A stretch of 44,581 nucleotides of DNA, taken from the NCBI GenBank assembly GCA_038320885.1, contig JBBQER010000020.1, positions 1 through 44,581 on the forward strand. Direction: 5' to 3'. The stretch comes from JBBQER01 sp038320885 (GTDB lineage: Bacteria; Actinomycetota; Acidimicrobiia; IMCC26256; PALSA-610). Of the stretch, positions 1-8,236 are shown one piece after another. The translations under genes were made by a program, and so were the position numbers. The number at the start of each line of letters is the position of its first letter. Position 1 is the stretch's first letter. The notes under the pieces were generated by a model. It searched no databases. It saw nothing but the letters and a program-made list of their open reading frames with translations, and was not told the origin of the DNA.

Positions 1-561
1 GGCAACCTCAACGCGATCGTCGACCACATGAACACGCCGTTCGTGCAGAACCAGAGCGAGTACCGGCGCATGATGCTCGCACTCCCACGCGTCGACGCCG
101 CGAAGGAGGTATCCCGCGCCACCGTTCCCGATCAGGAACTCGCGCACTTCGTCACGATCGGCTGGCTCCTCGACGGCGCGGCTTCGGGTCGGATTCCGAA
201 ACCGAAGCACATCTCACCGGCCGACGAGGTGATGGACACGATCCGCTTGTCGTTCCTGCAGTCGCGAACGAAACTGCGGCCGGGCGATGTCTGCGCGCGT
301 TTGAGCCAAGGGTCGCTGCTGTTCGATCTCCGGCGCGGCCAGTCGTTCATCGTGCGCGCCCTGGGCCGGGAAGCCGAGATCGTCCCGCCGTCACTCACCA
401 CGGGTCAGGCGTACCGCTTCTATCCGATCTCGGTCGCCGGATCGCTCTTCACGGTGCAACGCCCGGTCTCGTTCCGGATCGTCGACTCCGGTCCCCGCTA
501 CAGCGCGGTGTGCGCGAAGGCACCGATGATCGCCGCGGCCCGCGCCGCCGCGAGTCGCTGA
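1..561 (+). CDS. C-terminal part of a DDWDF-family membrane protein (5' end outside window)
   Basis: The frame is open from base 1 and ends at TGA 559-561, so 186 residues of the C-terminus are visible. They are soluble-looking, with no membrane segment. The segment lines up with the extracytoplasmic tails of two full-length membrane proteins in this window (15,459-17,099 and 40,825-42,495, both minus). Shared features are a GN-[LV]-x-x start, a 'TxxWLIxS..GRIP.P' type block (here IGWLLDGAASGRIPKP), one cysteine near 'GDVCARL', and a closing basic-hydrophobic strand. The missing upstream part is therefore expected to carry about ten membrane helices and the DDWDF loop. Function is unproven; a GT-C glycosyltransferase role is inferred from the paralogues. 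It converges on the next gene with a 13-bp gap. Confidence 0.8.
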   Translation, partial: GNLNAIVDHMNTPFVQNQSEYRRMMLALPRVDAAKEVSRATVPDQELAHFVTIGWLLDGAASGRIPKPKHISPADEVMDTIRLSFLQSRTKLRPGDVCARLSQGSLLFDLRRGQSFIVRALGREAEIVPPSLTTGQAYRFYPISVAGSLFTVQRPVSFRIVDSGPRYSAVCAKAPMIAAARAAASR

Positions 562-574
562 GGATCGACGCGGA

Positions 575-2497
575 TCATCCGAGCCGGCGGGCGGCGACAC
601 CCAACCGATCGGCGATCCGCGCCGGCAGACGCGGGCGAATTGCGCGCCATGCCCGGTGCGCCAGCCCGAGCGTTTGGTTGCGGACCGCACCATTCTTCGC
701 GAAGAACCGCCGATTGCGGCGATCTTCGCGATCGCGCATGCTGAAGTAACGATCCATCCAACCGGCGACGGCGCGCGCGGTCTCGCGGTTGCGCGCGAAA
801 CGCTCGGGATCGCAGCCGTCGAGCCGGGGCACGACGCCGGTGCCCATCCATTTCTCGAGGAAGCGCCGGCGATTCTCCGCCCACAACGCCTGCCAGTCGT
901 CGAGACGAGACGCGGAGCCCTTGCCGACGTGCTGCACGAGCACGCGCTGGTCGTAGACGACGTCGAGGTCGTTCACCCACGCCTTGAAGCAGAGGTCGAC
1001 GTCTTCGCCGCTCGCGATCTCGTACTCCTCGCCCCACGCGCCCAGCCGGCGCACGAGCTCGGTGGGCATCACGTAGACGATCGCGGCGGGCGGCGCGGAG
1101 AACGGCGGCAGCACGCAAACGTCGGCGCCCGGTTCGGTCCGGACGTTCACCGGGTTGCGGGCCGCGGTGACCGCCGGGACGACGATCGCCGCGTTCGGAT
1201 GGCAGCGGGCCGATTGCAGCAGCGGTCCGGCCCAGCCGGGTGGGAGCACCGCGTCGTTGTTGCAGAACGCGACGTAGCGGCCGCGCGCGAGCGCCAGACC
1301 TTGGTTCATCCCCCGGGCGAATCCCCGGTTGGTCTCGTTCATCACCACCTGATCGGCTGCCACCTTCGCGTAGTTCGCCGCTTCCCACTCCGAGCCGTTG
1401 TCGACGACGATCAGCTCGTACGGAACATCGGTGTAGCGTCGTACCGAGTCGACGAACTGCTGCGTGTACGAAAGGTTGTCCCACGCGGGCACGACCACTG
1501 ACAGCTCGGGTTCGGCCGGTGCCGGCGGGAACGTCGGCGGTGGCACCGGCGCCGGGCCCGCGGCCAGCCCGTCGAGCACCGCTTCGAATTCCTCGGTGCG
1601 CCGATCCCAGTTGAAGCCACGCGTTACGAGGTCGAGACCGTTCGCGACGAAGCGCGCCGCGAGTGCGTCGTCGTCGAGGAGCCGCCGGATCGCGTCGGCC
1701 ATCGCGCGCGCGTCGCGCGGCGGAACGACGAGCGCGGTCTCGCCGTCGATCGCGTACTCGCGGCAACCGCCGTTGTCGGTCGTGACGAGTGGCGTTCCGC
1801 ACGCCAGCGACTCGAGGCCGGGCTGGCAGAAGCCCTCGAACCAGCTCCCGACCGCGAAGACGCGCGCCGCCGCATACTCGCGGCCGAGCGCGGACTGATC
1901 GAGGTTCTTACCTGCGTACCGCTCGACCCGGAGCCCGAGCAGCCGCCCCGCCTCCATGATCGTGTCGGTGCCCTTCCACGAGCGGAGTTGCTCACCGCTG
2001 CACAACAGCTCGTAGCGCTTGCGGCCCGGATACGGCCGAAACGTGTCGCGGTTGACTCCGCCCAGCTGGACCACCGGGCGGTAGCCGGTCTCGGCGTAGA
2101 TCTGGTCGGCGGTCCAGTTGCTGTTGGCGAGCTGGAGATCGACCGGAGCCCGCACGCTCTCCCACGCGCCTTCCTTGCCGTAGAGGTGGGCGTAGTGCAA
2201 GGCGTAGAACACGCGCCGCCGCGCGTGCTCGAAACGCTCGAGGAGCGGCCACTGCGGCTCGTGGTTGAACAGCACGACATCGAGCGGGTCACCGAAGCCC
2301 GCGGTGAGCGGCTTCACCGCGGCGTCGCAGCGCATCCACGAGCAGCCCTGCTCGACGTCGTCGGGAAGATAGAACGTGACGTCGTGGCCGCGCGCGACCA
2401 GACGGTTCGCGAACTCGACCATGCGCCGGATGCCCCCGAAGCGCGCCAGATGGGGCTCGACGAACCCAAGACGCATGCCCCGCCCAGGATTCGCCAT
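575..2497 (-). CDS. Bifunctional glycosyltransferase, GT4 + GT2 domains
   Basis: This 640-residue cytoplasmic enzyme probably adds two sugars to a lipid-linked glycan. Residues 1-310 form a GT-B (GT4) domain, with the N-terminal FGGIRRMVEF donor-site loop and the acceptor/donor block GSWFEGFCQPGLESLACGTP followed by TTDNGGCREY. A proline-rich linker (about 312-330) leads to a GT-A (GT2) domain starting at LSVVVPAWDN (332). That domain has NND at 413-415 in place of the usual DxD and the catalytic-type pair in SGEDVDLCF (498-499). I chose ATG 2497 over GTG 2506 because a TACCGT box on this strand ends 7 nt upstream, which fits a leaderless transcript. It diverges from the acyltransferase at 2520. 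Donor and acceptor sugars cannot be read from sequence. Confidence 0.9.
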   Translation of the reverse strand: MANPGRGMRLGFVEPHLARFGGIRRMVEFANRLVARGHDVTFYLPDDVEQGCSWMRCDAAVKPLTAGFGDPLDVVLFNHEPQWPLLERFEHARRRVFYALHYAHLYGKEGAWESVRAPVDLQLANSNWTADQIYAETGYRPVVQLGGVNRDTFRPYPGRKRYELLCSGEQLRSWKGTDTIMEAGRLLGLRVERYAGKNLDQSALGREYAAARVFAVGSWFEGFCQPGLESLACGTPLVTTDNGGCREYAIDGETALVVPPRDARAMADAIRRLLDDDALAARFVANGLDLVTRGFNWDRRTEEFEAVLDGLAAGPAPVPPPTFPPAPAEPELSVVVPAWDNLSYTQQFVDSVRRYTDVPYELIVVDNGSEWEAANYAKVAADQVVMNETNRGFARGMNQGLALARGRYVAFCNNDAVLPPGWAGPLLQSARCHPNAAIVVPAVTAARNPVNVRTEPGADVCVLPPFSAPPAAIVYVMPTELVRRLGAWGEEYEIASGEDVDLCFKAWVNDLDVVYDQRVLVQHVGKGSASRLDDWQALWAENRRRFLEKWMGTGVVPRLDGCDPERFARNRETARAVAGWMDRYFSMRDREDRRNRRFFAKNGAVRNQTLGLAHRAWRAIRPRLPARIADRLGVAARRLG

Positions 2498-2503
2498 GGG
2501 CAC

Positions 2504-2515
2504 CACGGTACCGTG
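2504..2515. promoter_or_regulatory. 12-bp perfect palindrome giving back-to-back -10 boxes
   Basis: CACGGTACCGTG is a perfect palindrome lying between the divergent starts at 2497 (minus) and 2520 (plus). It contains TACCGT on both strands, matching the actinobacterial -10 consensus TANNNT. The box ends 7 nt before the minus ATG and 5 nt before the plus ATG, as expected for leaderless transcripts in both directions. No Shine-Dalgarno sequence and no convincing -35 is visible. This is a prediction only. Confidence 0.4.
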
Positions 2516-2519
2516 TCGA

Positions 2520-4628
2520 ATGCCTGACGCCGGGGGGTCCGATGGTGCGCAGACCGGCCTCCTGACTTCCGAATCGGGCGCAGCCGGCGGGGCTCGAGCG
2601 TCGCATTACCGACCGCAACTCGACGGCATGCGCGCGGTCGCCGTGTACCTCGTTGTCGCGTTCCACGCCGGGATCAGCGCCTTCTCGGGCGGCTTCATCG
2701 GCGTCGACATCTTCTTCGTGCTCTCGGGGTATCTGGTGACGCAGTTGTTGTTGCGCGACTTCCGTTCGCGCGGGCGCGTCGACCTTCGGCGCTTCTACGC
2801 CCGTCGCTTCCGGCGCCTGTTGCCGGCGGCCTTCGTCACGCTCGTCGTGACCGCCGTGGTGTACACGGCGGTCGCGGCACCGGTCGACGTGCACAACGCG
2901 ATCGGCGGCTTCCGCTCCGCGTTCCTGTACGTCGCCAACTGGCATTTCATCAGTCAGTCCAACGACTACTTCGCGGCCAACGTCAATGCCAATCCCGTCG
3001 TCCATTTCTGGTCACTCGCGGTCGAGGAGCAGTTCTACCTGTTCTGGCCGCTGTTGCTCTCGGGCGCCTATCTCGTCAGCCGGCGCGCGGGAGCGCGCCA
3101 ATGGAAGGTCTTGCGCCTGATCATCGCGGCCGGCTTCGTCCTGTCGCTCGGCGCCGCGCTGCACCTCTCGACGGTGAATCTCAGTCGCGCCTATTACGGC
3201 ACCGACACCCGGGCCTACGAGCTGTTGGCCGGAGCCCTGCTCGCGATCACGCCGCGGCTGATGCGCGTCGCGCGGCAACGGCGACGGTTGGTGCAGACGC
3301 TCGCGCCGTTCGAGCTCGCCGCGCTCGTCGTCATCGCGACCTCGACCGTCCATCTCGGTGCCATCCAGCGCGGCGTCGCGGCCACCATCGCGACCTGCGG
3401 GCTCATCGTGGCGCTCGAAGTCTCGAAGCGTGGCGTCGTCACGCGCTCGCTGTCGACCCCGACCGCGGTCTACCTCGGTCGAGTGTCGTACGGCACGTAC
3501 CTGTGGCACTGGCCCGTCATCGTCATCGCGACCCAGCGGTTCCACCCGACACCCGTCGCGCTCTTCGCCCTGACGTGTCTCGTCGGCACGGCGCTCGCGT
3601 CGTTGAGCTTCGAGATCCTCGAACAACCCGTCCGGCTGTCACGCCTGCTCGATCGGCATCGCTCCCAGGTGATCGCGGTCGGGCTCGCGACCAGCATCAT
3701 CTCCGGGTTGATGATCGTGCCCGCGATCATGCGCCACGACGAGCACGCGGCGAACTCCACCGCCGTGCTCGGTGATTCCGCGAGTGGACGCGACCTCCGC
3801 GTCCGGGTCCCGCCGATCGACATCGGCGCCATCGAATCGAAGTCGTACGGCATGGAGAATTGCGACGGCGAACCGGCGACGGGCTGCGTCATCGCGCGGG
3901 GCTCCGGACCTCGGATCCTCCTGGTGGGCGACAGTCACGCTCTCGGCCTGGTCCCCGCGTTCACCCGGATCGCCCGCAACCGCGACCTCACGCTCGAGGT
4001 GGCGTCGTTTCCCAGTTGCCCGTGGCCGCGTGGCCTCGCCGAGATGCCGCCCGGATCGGCGCCGGACTTTCCGCAGCGGTGCCGAGCCCGGCAGGACGAG
4101 TGGTACGACCGCGTCGTGCCGCGGTTCGATCCCGACGTGATCGTGCTCGTCCATCACCCGTTCGACGACCCGGCCGGCGGTCCCGACATGAGCGCCGACG
4201 GGAAGCTGATCCACTTCGGGACCAAGGAATTCCGCAACGCGGTGCGCACCACGGCTCGACGGACGGTAGACGAGCTCGCCGCGAACGGGCGCAAGATCGT
4301 CATCATCGAACCGCTGCCCCTTGCACCCGGCCCGTTCAATCCCTTGACGTGCTTGTCGCAGGCGAAGTTCGTCGACGATTGTCGGTACGTGGCCGCGTCG
4401 CTCACTCCGATCGAGCGCTTCTACCGCTCGCTCGCGAACGGCACCACCGTCTTCACGCTCGACCTCGACCGTGCGGTGTGCCCCTACTACCCGATCTGCG
4501 ACCCGATCGTGCGCGGGGTGGTCGTGAAGCGCGATTCGCAACACATCACGGCCGCCTATTCCGAGACGATGGCGCTCTCGATCAGCGCCATCCTGCTCTC
4601 GGACGGCATCATCCCGAGATCTCGCTGA
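2520..4628 (+). CDS. OafA/YrhL-type O-acyltransferase with C-terminal SGNH domain
   Basis: This 702-residue integral membrane protein probably O-acetylates an extracellular glycan. Residues 30-400 are the acyltransferase-3 module: YRPQLDGMRAVAV at the start, the conserved histidine H49 in VAFHAG, GGFIGVDIFFVLSGYL, the RFRRLLPA block, and about ten hydrophobic helices. After the last helix (about residue 410) comes a periplasmic SGNH-hydrolase-like domain with block I GDSHAL (D471, S472) and the terminal D672-x-x-H675. The same two-part design is known from OafA and related peptidoglycan or LPS acetylases. Start ATG 2520 is chosen because it avoids overlap with the divergent gene and sits 5 nt after a TACCGT box; the residues just after it are low-complexity, so a later start is possible. 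It converges on the WecA-like gene with a 17-bp gap. Confidence 0.93.
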   Translation: MPDAGGSDGAQTGLLTSESGAAGGARASHYRPQLDGMRAVAVYLVVAFHAGISAFSGGFIGVDIFFVLSGYLVTQLLLRDFRSRGRVDLRRFYARRFRRLLPAAFVTLVVTAVVYTAVAAPVDVHNAIGGFRSAFLYVANWHFISQSNDYFAANVNANPVVHFWSLAVEEQFYLFWPLLLSGAYLVSRRAGARQWKVLRLIIAAGFVLSLGAALHLSTVNLSRAYYGTDTRAYELLAGALLAITPRLMRVARQRRRLVQTLAPFELAALVVIATSTVHLGAIQRGVAATIATCGLIVALEVSKRGVVTRSLSTPTAVYLGRVSYGTYLWHWPVIVIATQRFHPTPVALFALTCLVGTALASLSFEILEQPVRLSRLLDRHRSQVIAVGLATSIISGLMIVPAIMRHDEHAANSTAVLGDSASGRDLRVRVPPIDIGAIESKSYGMENCDGEPATGCVIARGSGPRILLVGDSHALGLVPAFTRIARNRDLTLEVASFPSCPWPRGLAEMPPGSAPDFPQRCRARQDEWYDRVVPRFDPDVIVLVHHPFDDPAGGPDMSADGKLIHFGTKEFRNAVRTTARRTVDELAANGRKIVIIEPLPLAPGPFNPLTCLSQAKFVDDCRYVAASLTPIERFYRSLANGTTVFTLDLDRAVCPYYPICDPIVRGVVVKRDSQHITAAYSETMALSISAILLSDGIIPRSR

Positions 4629-4645
4629 GCCGGCGCAGCGCGGAT

Positions 4646-5581
4646 CTAGTTCTCGGGCGTCCACCGCCGCGGCGAGGTGAAGACGAGCATCGCGACGGCC
4701 CCGATGCCGGCGACGGTCACGACCGTCACGACGATCGCGACCGAGCCGGTCAACTGTGCGACCGCGATCCCGGCGCCGGTGAGCGCGGCCTGCGCGGCCA
4801 CGCAGGCTACGACCGCAGCCGGAGCCTGCCAGCCCCGGTCGACGAGCTGGTCGTACACGTGGCCGCGATCGCCGGCCAGCAACGGCCGACCCGCGCGGAA
4901 CCGCCGGACGATCGCAATGGCGGTGTCGGCGACGGGAACCGCGAGGAACAAGCAGGCGCCGCTCACCACCTCGGCCGGCCGCTGCGTCGCCGCGAGGAAC
5001 AGCATCGCCAGCGCGGTGCCGATCAGATAGCTGCCCGAGTCACCGAGGTACACGCGCGCGGGCGGCGAGTTCCACACCAGGAAACCCGCGGCCGCAGCTG
5101 CGAGCACCAGCGCCAGCGTCGCGCCGGTGCCGTCGAGCACGACGTAGAAGCCCGCGGCCGCGGCAATCGTCACCCCCGCGGCGAGACCGTCGAGGCCGTC
5201 GAGCAGGTTCATCGCATTGACGAGCGCGAGCACGACGGCGACGCCGAGCACGACGCGCCCCAGGCTCTGATGACCGACCGCGATCGCGGCGCTCACCCCG
5301 AGCCCCGTCTCGGCCGCGAGCCGCACCGCCGGCGGCAGATCCGCCGCGTCGTCGACCAGACCGAGCGCGCACGCGAGCCCGAGGGGCACGAGCAACGAGG
5401 GACGCTCGGCGAGCACGGGTCCCGCGAGCGCGACGAGCACTGCGACGCCGCCGAGGTACGGAATCGATCGCGCGTGCACCTTCAACGGCCCGGGCTCGTC
5501 GACGATGCCAACGCGGGTCGCGACCCACGCCGCGAGCGGCGTCACGACCACGGCCACCGCGAATCCGACGATCAGGGCCAT
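4646..5581 (-). CDS. WecA/TagO-like undecaprenyl-phosphate sugar-1-phosphate transferase
   Basis: This 311-residue, roughly ten-helix membrane enzyme of the MraY/WecA family transfers a HexNAc-1-phosphate to polyprenyl phosphate, the initiating step of glycan assembly. Diagnostic sites are visible: PGPLKVHARSIPYLGG near the N-terminus, the metal-binding acidic block VDDAADLPP (DD at 77-78), NAMNLLDGLDG (122-132), YLGDSGS (178-184) and DRGHVYDQL (238-246). The last block is normally close to DRxHIHHRL; here only the first histidine remains (H-V-Y-D), which may alter substrate choice. It is the last gene of a six-gene operon and overlaps the upstream GNAT gene by 10 bp (ATG 5581-5579, upstream TGA 5574-5572). 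Confidence 0.92.
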   Translation of the reverse strand: MALIVGFAVAVVVTPLAAWVATRVGIVDEPGPLKVHARSIPYLGGVAVLVALAGPVLAERPSLLVPLGLACALGLVDDAADLPPAVRLAAETGLGVSAAIAVGHQSLGRVVLGVAVVLALVNAMNLLDGLDGLAAGVTIAAAAGFYVVLDGTGATLALVLAAAAAGFLVWNSPPARVYLGDSGSYLIGTALAMLFLAATQRPAEVVSGACLFLAVPVADTAIAIVRRFRAGRPLLAGDRGHVYDQLVDRGWQAPAAVVACVAAQAALTGAGIAVAQLTGSVAIVVTVVTVAGIGAVAMLVFTSPRRWTPEN

Positions 5582-6201
5582 ACGAGGAGCTCTTGGGTCA
5601 TGCCGCGGTGGACTTCTTCTCGGCCTCGGCTGCGAAACCCGCCGCGTTCGTACGCGTGGACCGCGGCTTCGTTGCCAACCGCGGTGACGACGCGCGCAGA
5701 TGCGACGCCCCGTCGCCCGAGCTCATCAACCGCGGCGCGCACCAAGCGGGTACCAATTCCCCGGCCCGCATGATCGGCCGCGACCGCGGTCGCGAGGATC
5801 TCGGCTGCTCCGCCATCGTTCCCTTCGGCGCCGCCGGCCCGCAGGCCGTAGCGCAACGTCTCGAGCACCGAACGCGGCGACCGCGCCATTCCGCGCGCCG
5901 CGGTGAGCGCGGCGGCGGCCCCGTCTCGCAACAGGTACTCCCGGTAGAGCGCGCCGGTGTGCTCCGCGACCGCGATGAAACCGCATACCGATCCAGCGTC
6001 GTCGGTGACGAGCAGGAACGAGCGGTGCGAGAGGATAACCCGCCGGTACAGCCGGCGCAGAAACGCCGGGCCGAGCGTGACGAGAAAGCCTTCGGAGATC
6101 CGGCCTGCGTGCAGTGCCGCGACGGCTCGCACGTCTTCGAGTGTCGCGAAGCGCAGCCGCGAGGCGTCCGCGGCCGCCGTCCCCGCGGAAGCATCGGTCA
6201 C
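5572..6201 (-). CDS. GNAT-family N-acetyltransferase
   Basis: This 209-residue cytoplasmic enzyme has a GNAT fold; the acetyl-CoA pyrophosphate loop is readable as HAGRGIGTRL (RGIGTR at 147-152), followed by a helix and the terminal strand with 'GNEAAVHAYERGGF'. It probably acetylates an amino group on a nucleotide sugar or lipid-linked sugar, judged from its place between a GT4 and the WecA-like initiator. The start is GTG 6201: it overlaps the upstream stop as GTGA, the coupling used throughout this operon. The in-frame extension further upstream is arginine/proline-rich and unlike protein. Substrate unknown. Confidence 0.88.
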   Translation of the reverse strand: MTDASAGTAAADASRLRFATLEDVRAVAALHAGRISEGFLVTLGPAFLRRLYRRVILSHRSFLLVTDDAGSVCGFIAVAEHTGALYREYLLRDGAAAALTAARGMARSPRSVLETLRYGLRAGGAEGNDGGAAEILATAVAADHAGRGIGTRLVRAAVDELGRRGVASARVVTAVGNEAAVHAYERGGFRSRGREEVHRGMTQELLVWP

Positions 6202-7394
6202 GACGGCAGCGCCGGCACCGGAAGCGCCCGGTGCGCGAGCAGCGCACGGTACGTGTCGAGGGTGATGGCAACACACCGGCGTTCGTCGAAGTCGCGCGTC
6301 GCCTTGGCTCGCCCGGCGATCCCGAGCCGCGCGCGCCGGTCGGGGTCGACCGCCAGCGCCTTGATCGCATCCGCCAGCGCCGCGGCATCCCGGGCGGGAA
6401 CGAGCAAGCCGGTGGTCCCGTGGTCCACGACCTGGCGGCACCCACGGATGTCGGTGGCGACAACCGGCACGCCCATCGCGGCCGCCTCCATCGCCGAGCG
6501 CGGGAAACCCTCGCGGTGTGACGCGAGCACGAAGATGTCCATGCCGGCGTAGAGGCGGTCGACGTCGTACCGGCCGCCGAGGAACCGCACGCCCGCGGCA
6601 TCGGCACGCGCCCGGTCACCCGCGTCGAGGGCATCCTCCTTGCCGTGTTCGTCGTCACCGATCACCGCGAACCGAAGAGTTGGAAGTTGGTCGCGCAGAC
6701 GACTCGCGGCCGCGAACACCTCGGAGTAGCCCTTCTCGCGAACCAAACGGCCGACCAGCCCGACAACCACGTCGTCGGGCGAAACCGCTCCCAACTCTTC
6801 GCGCGCGGCGAGCGCCTCGGTGGCCGAGATCCTCGAGGGATCGAAGCGGCCGAGGTCGACGCCGTTGCCGAGCAAGGTCAGCTTGCGTTCGGGCACGCCG
6901 ATCCGCCGCAACGTCACCACGTCTTCGGGGTTCTGCACGAGCTCGGCGTTCGAGCACAACCCCGCTATCCGCTCCATGCCGTAGATCATGACTCGCCGGG
7001 CGATCCGATCGTGGGGTTGTGCATAGAGGCCGTGCACGGTGTTCACGACGACCGGCACGCGAGCGAGGCGCGCCGCGACCCGCCCGTAGAGCCCGGGCTT
7101 CGGATTGTGGGTGTGCACGATCGCGGGGCGCAGCCGCCGGAACACCGAGACGAGCTCGGTCAACGCCTGCGCATCTTCCAGCGGGGCGAACGACCGGGTG
7201 GCGTGGCGGAGGGGAACGTGGCGGATACCCCGCTGTTCGAGCGCGGCGACGAACGGCCCGGGCGCTGACACGCCGATCACGTCGTAGCCCGCCGCCGCGA
7301 ACGCCGCGAGCTGGTTGCCGAGCAGGAGCTCCAGGCTGATGTCGGTGGTGGTCACGTGGACCACCCGCGGCCCCACTCCCCGCGGTGCGGTCAC
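6198..7394 (-). CDS. Glycosyltransferase family 4 (GT-B)
   Basis: This 398-residue GT4 enzyme has the standard two-Rossmann layout. The N-terminal half carries HTHNPKPGLYGR and the VNTVHGLYA block. The C-terminal half carries VGLVGRLVREKGY and the EGFPRSAMEAAAMGVPVVATDIRGCRQVV nucleotide-sugar region (E-x7-E type). It resembles WbpH/WbnH-like enzymes that extend lipid-linked sugars on the cytoplasmic face. Start GTG 7394 overlaps the stop of the deacetylase gene (GTGA), and its own TGA is overlapped by the GNAT start, so expression is probably coupled. Donor sugar not predictable. Confidence 0.92.
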   Translation of the reverse strand: MTAPRGVGPRVVHVTTTDISLELLLGNQLAAFAAAGYDVIGVSAPGPFVAALEQRGIRHVPLRHATRSFAPLEDAQALTELVSVFRRLRPAIVHTHNPKPGLYGRVAARLARVPVVVNTVHGLYAQPHDRIARRVMIYGMERIAGLCSNAELVQNPEDVVTLRRIGVPERKLTLLGNGVDLGRFDPSRISATEALAAREELGAVSPDDVVVGLVGRLVREKGYSEVFAAASRLRDQLPTLRFAVIGDDEHGKEDALDAGDRARADAAGVRFLGGRYDVDRLYAGMDIFVLASHREGFPRSAMEAAAMGVPVVATDIRGCRQVVDHGTTGLLVPARDAAALADAIKALAVDPDRRARLGIAGRAKATRDFDERRCVAITLDTYRALLAHRALPVPALPS

Positions 7395-8236
7395 GTCGAG
7401 GCTCTCGCGTACCGCGCTCGATTCACCGCGCGCCGGAACGAGTCTTCGAGGGCCATGCCGCCGGCCAACTTCCGCTCGAAGAAATGCATGCCGTCGCTGA
7501 CCTGGATCGGCGATCGGGCGAGACGGTGCGGATCGGTCCGGCGCGATGATTTCGAATCGGCGTACGGGTTCACGCGTGTGCCCGCGAGCGCGGCCGAGCG
7601 GAAACGGTCGCGAACCCGCCGCGCGGTTTCGGGGGTCCCGGCAATGGCTTTCGGATACGCGAAGTCGAGCGCGGGCCGGCCGAGGCGTTCCTCGATCAGT
7701 TCGGCCGAACAGTCGAGCTCCTCCGCGGCAACGGCCGGCGAGATGCGATCGAGGAGCACGTGGCGATGGGTGTGGGAGCCCACGTCGACGAGCCCGGTCG
7801 CGCACGCGTCTCGCAACGCCGACCACGAAACCGGTCGTCCGCCGTCGGGAAAGTCGACACCGTCCTCGATGAAGCCGGTCGCGGCGTAGAGGGTGGCGCA
7901 CACACCGTGGCGCTCGAGGATCGGGAGTGCGACGTCGGCGAAATCGGCGGTTCCGTCGTCGAAGGTGACCACCACCGACGACACATCGCCCTCGGAAGCG
8001 ACCGGCGAGTCGAGCCGTTCGAGCGCGGCGCCGAGCGACAAGACGCGGTTCGAGGCGGCGACCGCAGCCATCTGGTCGTCGAACAGTCCCGGATCGAGGT
8101 CGATCTCGAGACCCGAGCCGCCGCCCACCCGGTGGTAGATGAGGATGACGACGCCGGCGATGTGCGGGCGCAGCCGGTCGGCGCCCGCCGACGCGACCTT
8201 GACGGTGCGTCGGAGCAGCGCGCTAGCGCCCGCCAC
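7391..8236 (-). CDS. Polysaccharide deacetylase (NodB/CE4)
   Basis: This 281-residue CE4 esterase probably removes N-acetyl groups from HexNAc residues of the glycan. Motif 1 is TFDDGT (D93, D94), motif 2 is SHTHRH (H155 and H159 as metal ligands), and motif 3 is the DFAYPKA segment. No convincing signal peptide is seen; residues 1-30 contain a short hydrophobic stretch (RPHIAGVVILIYHR is the core first strand). Start GTG 8236 gives a 14-bp overlap with the upstream gene; the ATG 60 bp further up would overlap it by 74 bp, which is less likely. A deacetylase and a GNAT acetyltransferase in one operon suggests regulated N-acetylation of one sugar. Confidence 0.9.
   Translation of the reverse strand: MAGASALLRRTVKVASAGADRLRPHIAGVVILIYHRVGGGSGLEIDLDPGLFDDQMAAVAASNRVLSLGAALERLDSPVASEGDVSSVVVTFDDGTADFADVALPILERHGVCATLYAATGFIEDGVDFPDGGRPVSWSALRDACATGLVDVGSHTHRHVLLDRISPAVAAEELDCSAELIEERLGRPALDFAYPKAIAGTPETARRVRDRFRSAALAGTRVNPYADSKSSRRTDPHRLARSPIQVSDGMHFFERKLAGGMALEDSFRRAVNRARYARAST

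Noticed and set aside
3860..5773. Plus-strand open frame of about 637 codons
   Set aside because: Runs over the acyltransferase end and antisense to the WecA-like gene; arginine-rich shadow.
6202..6441. 80-codon N-terminal extension of the GNAT gene
   Set aside because: It overlaps the GT4 coding end and reads as low-complexity basic sequence; the GTG at the GTGA junction is the better start.
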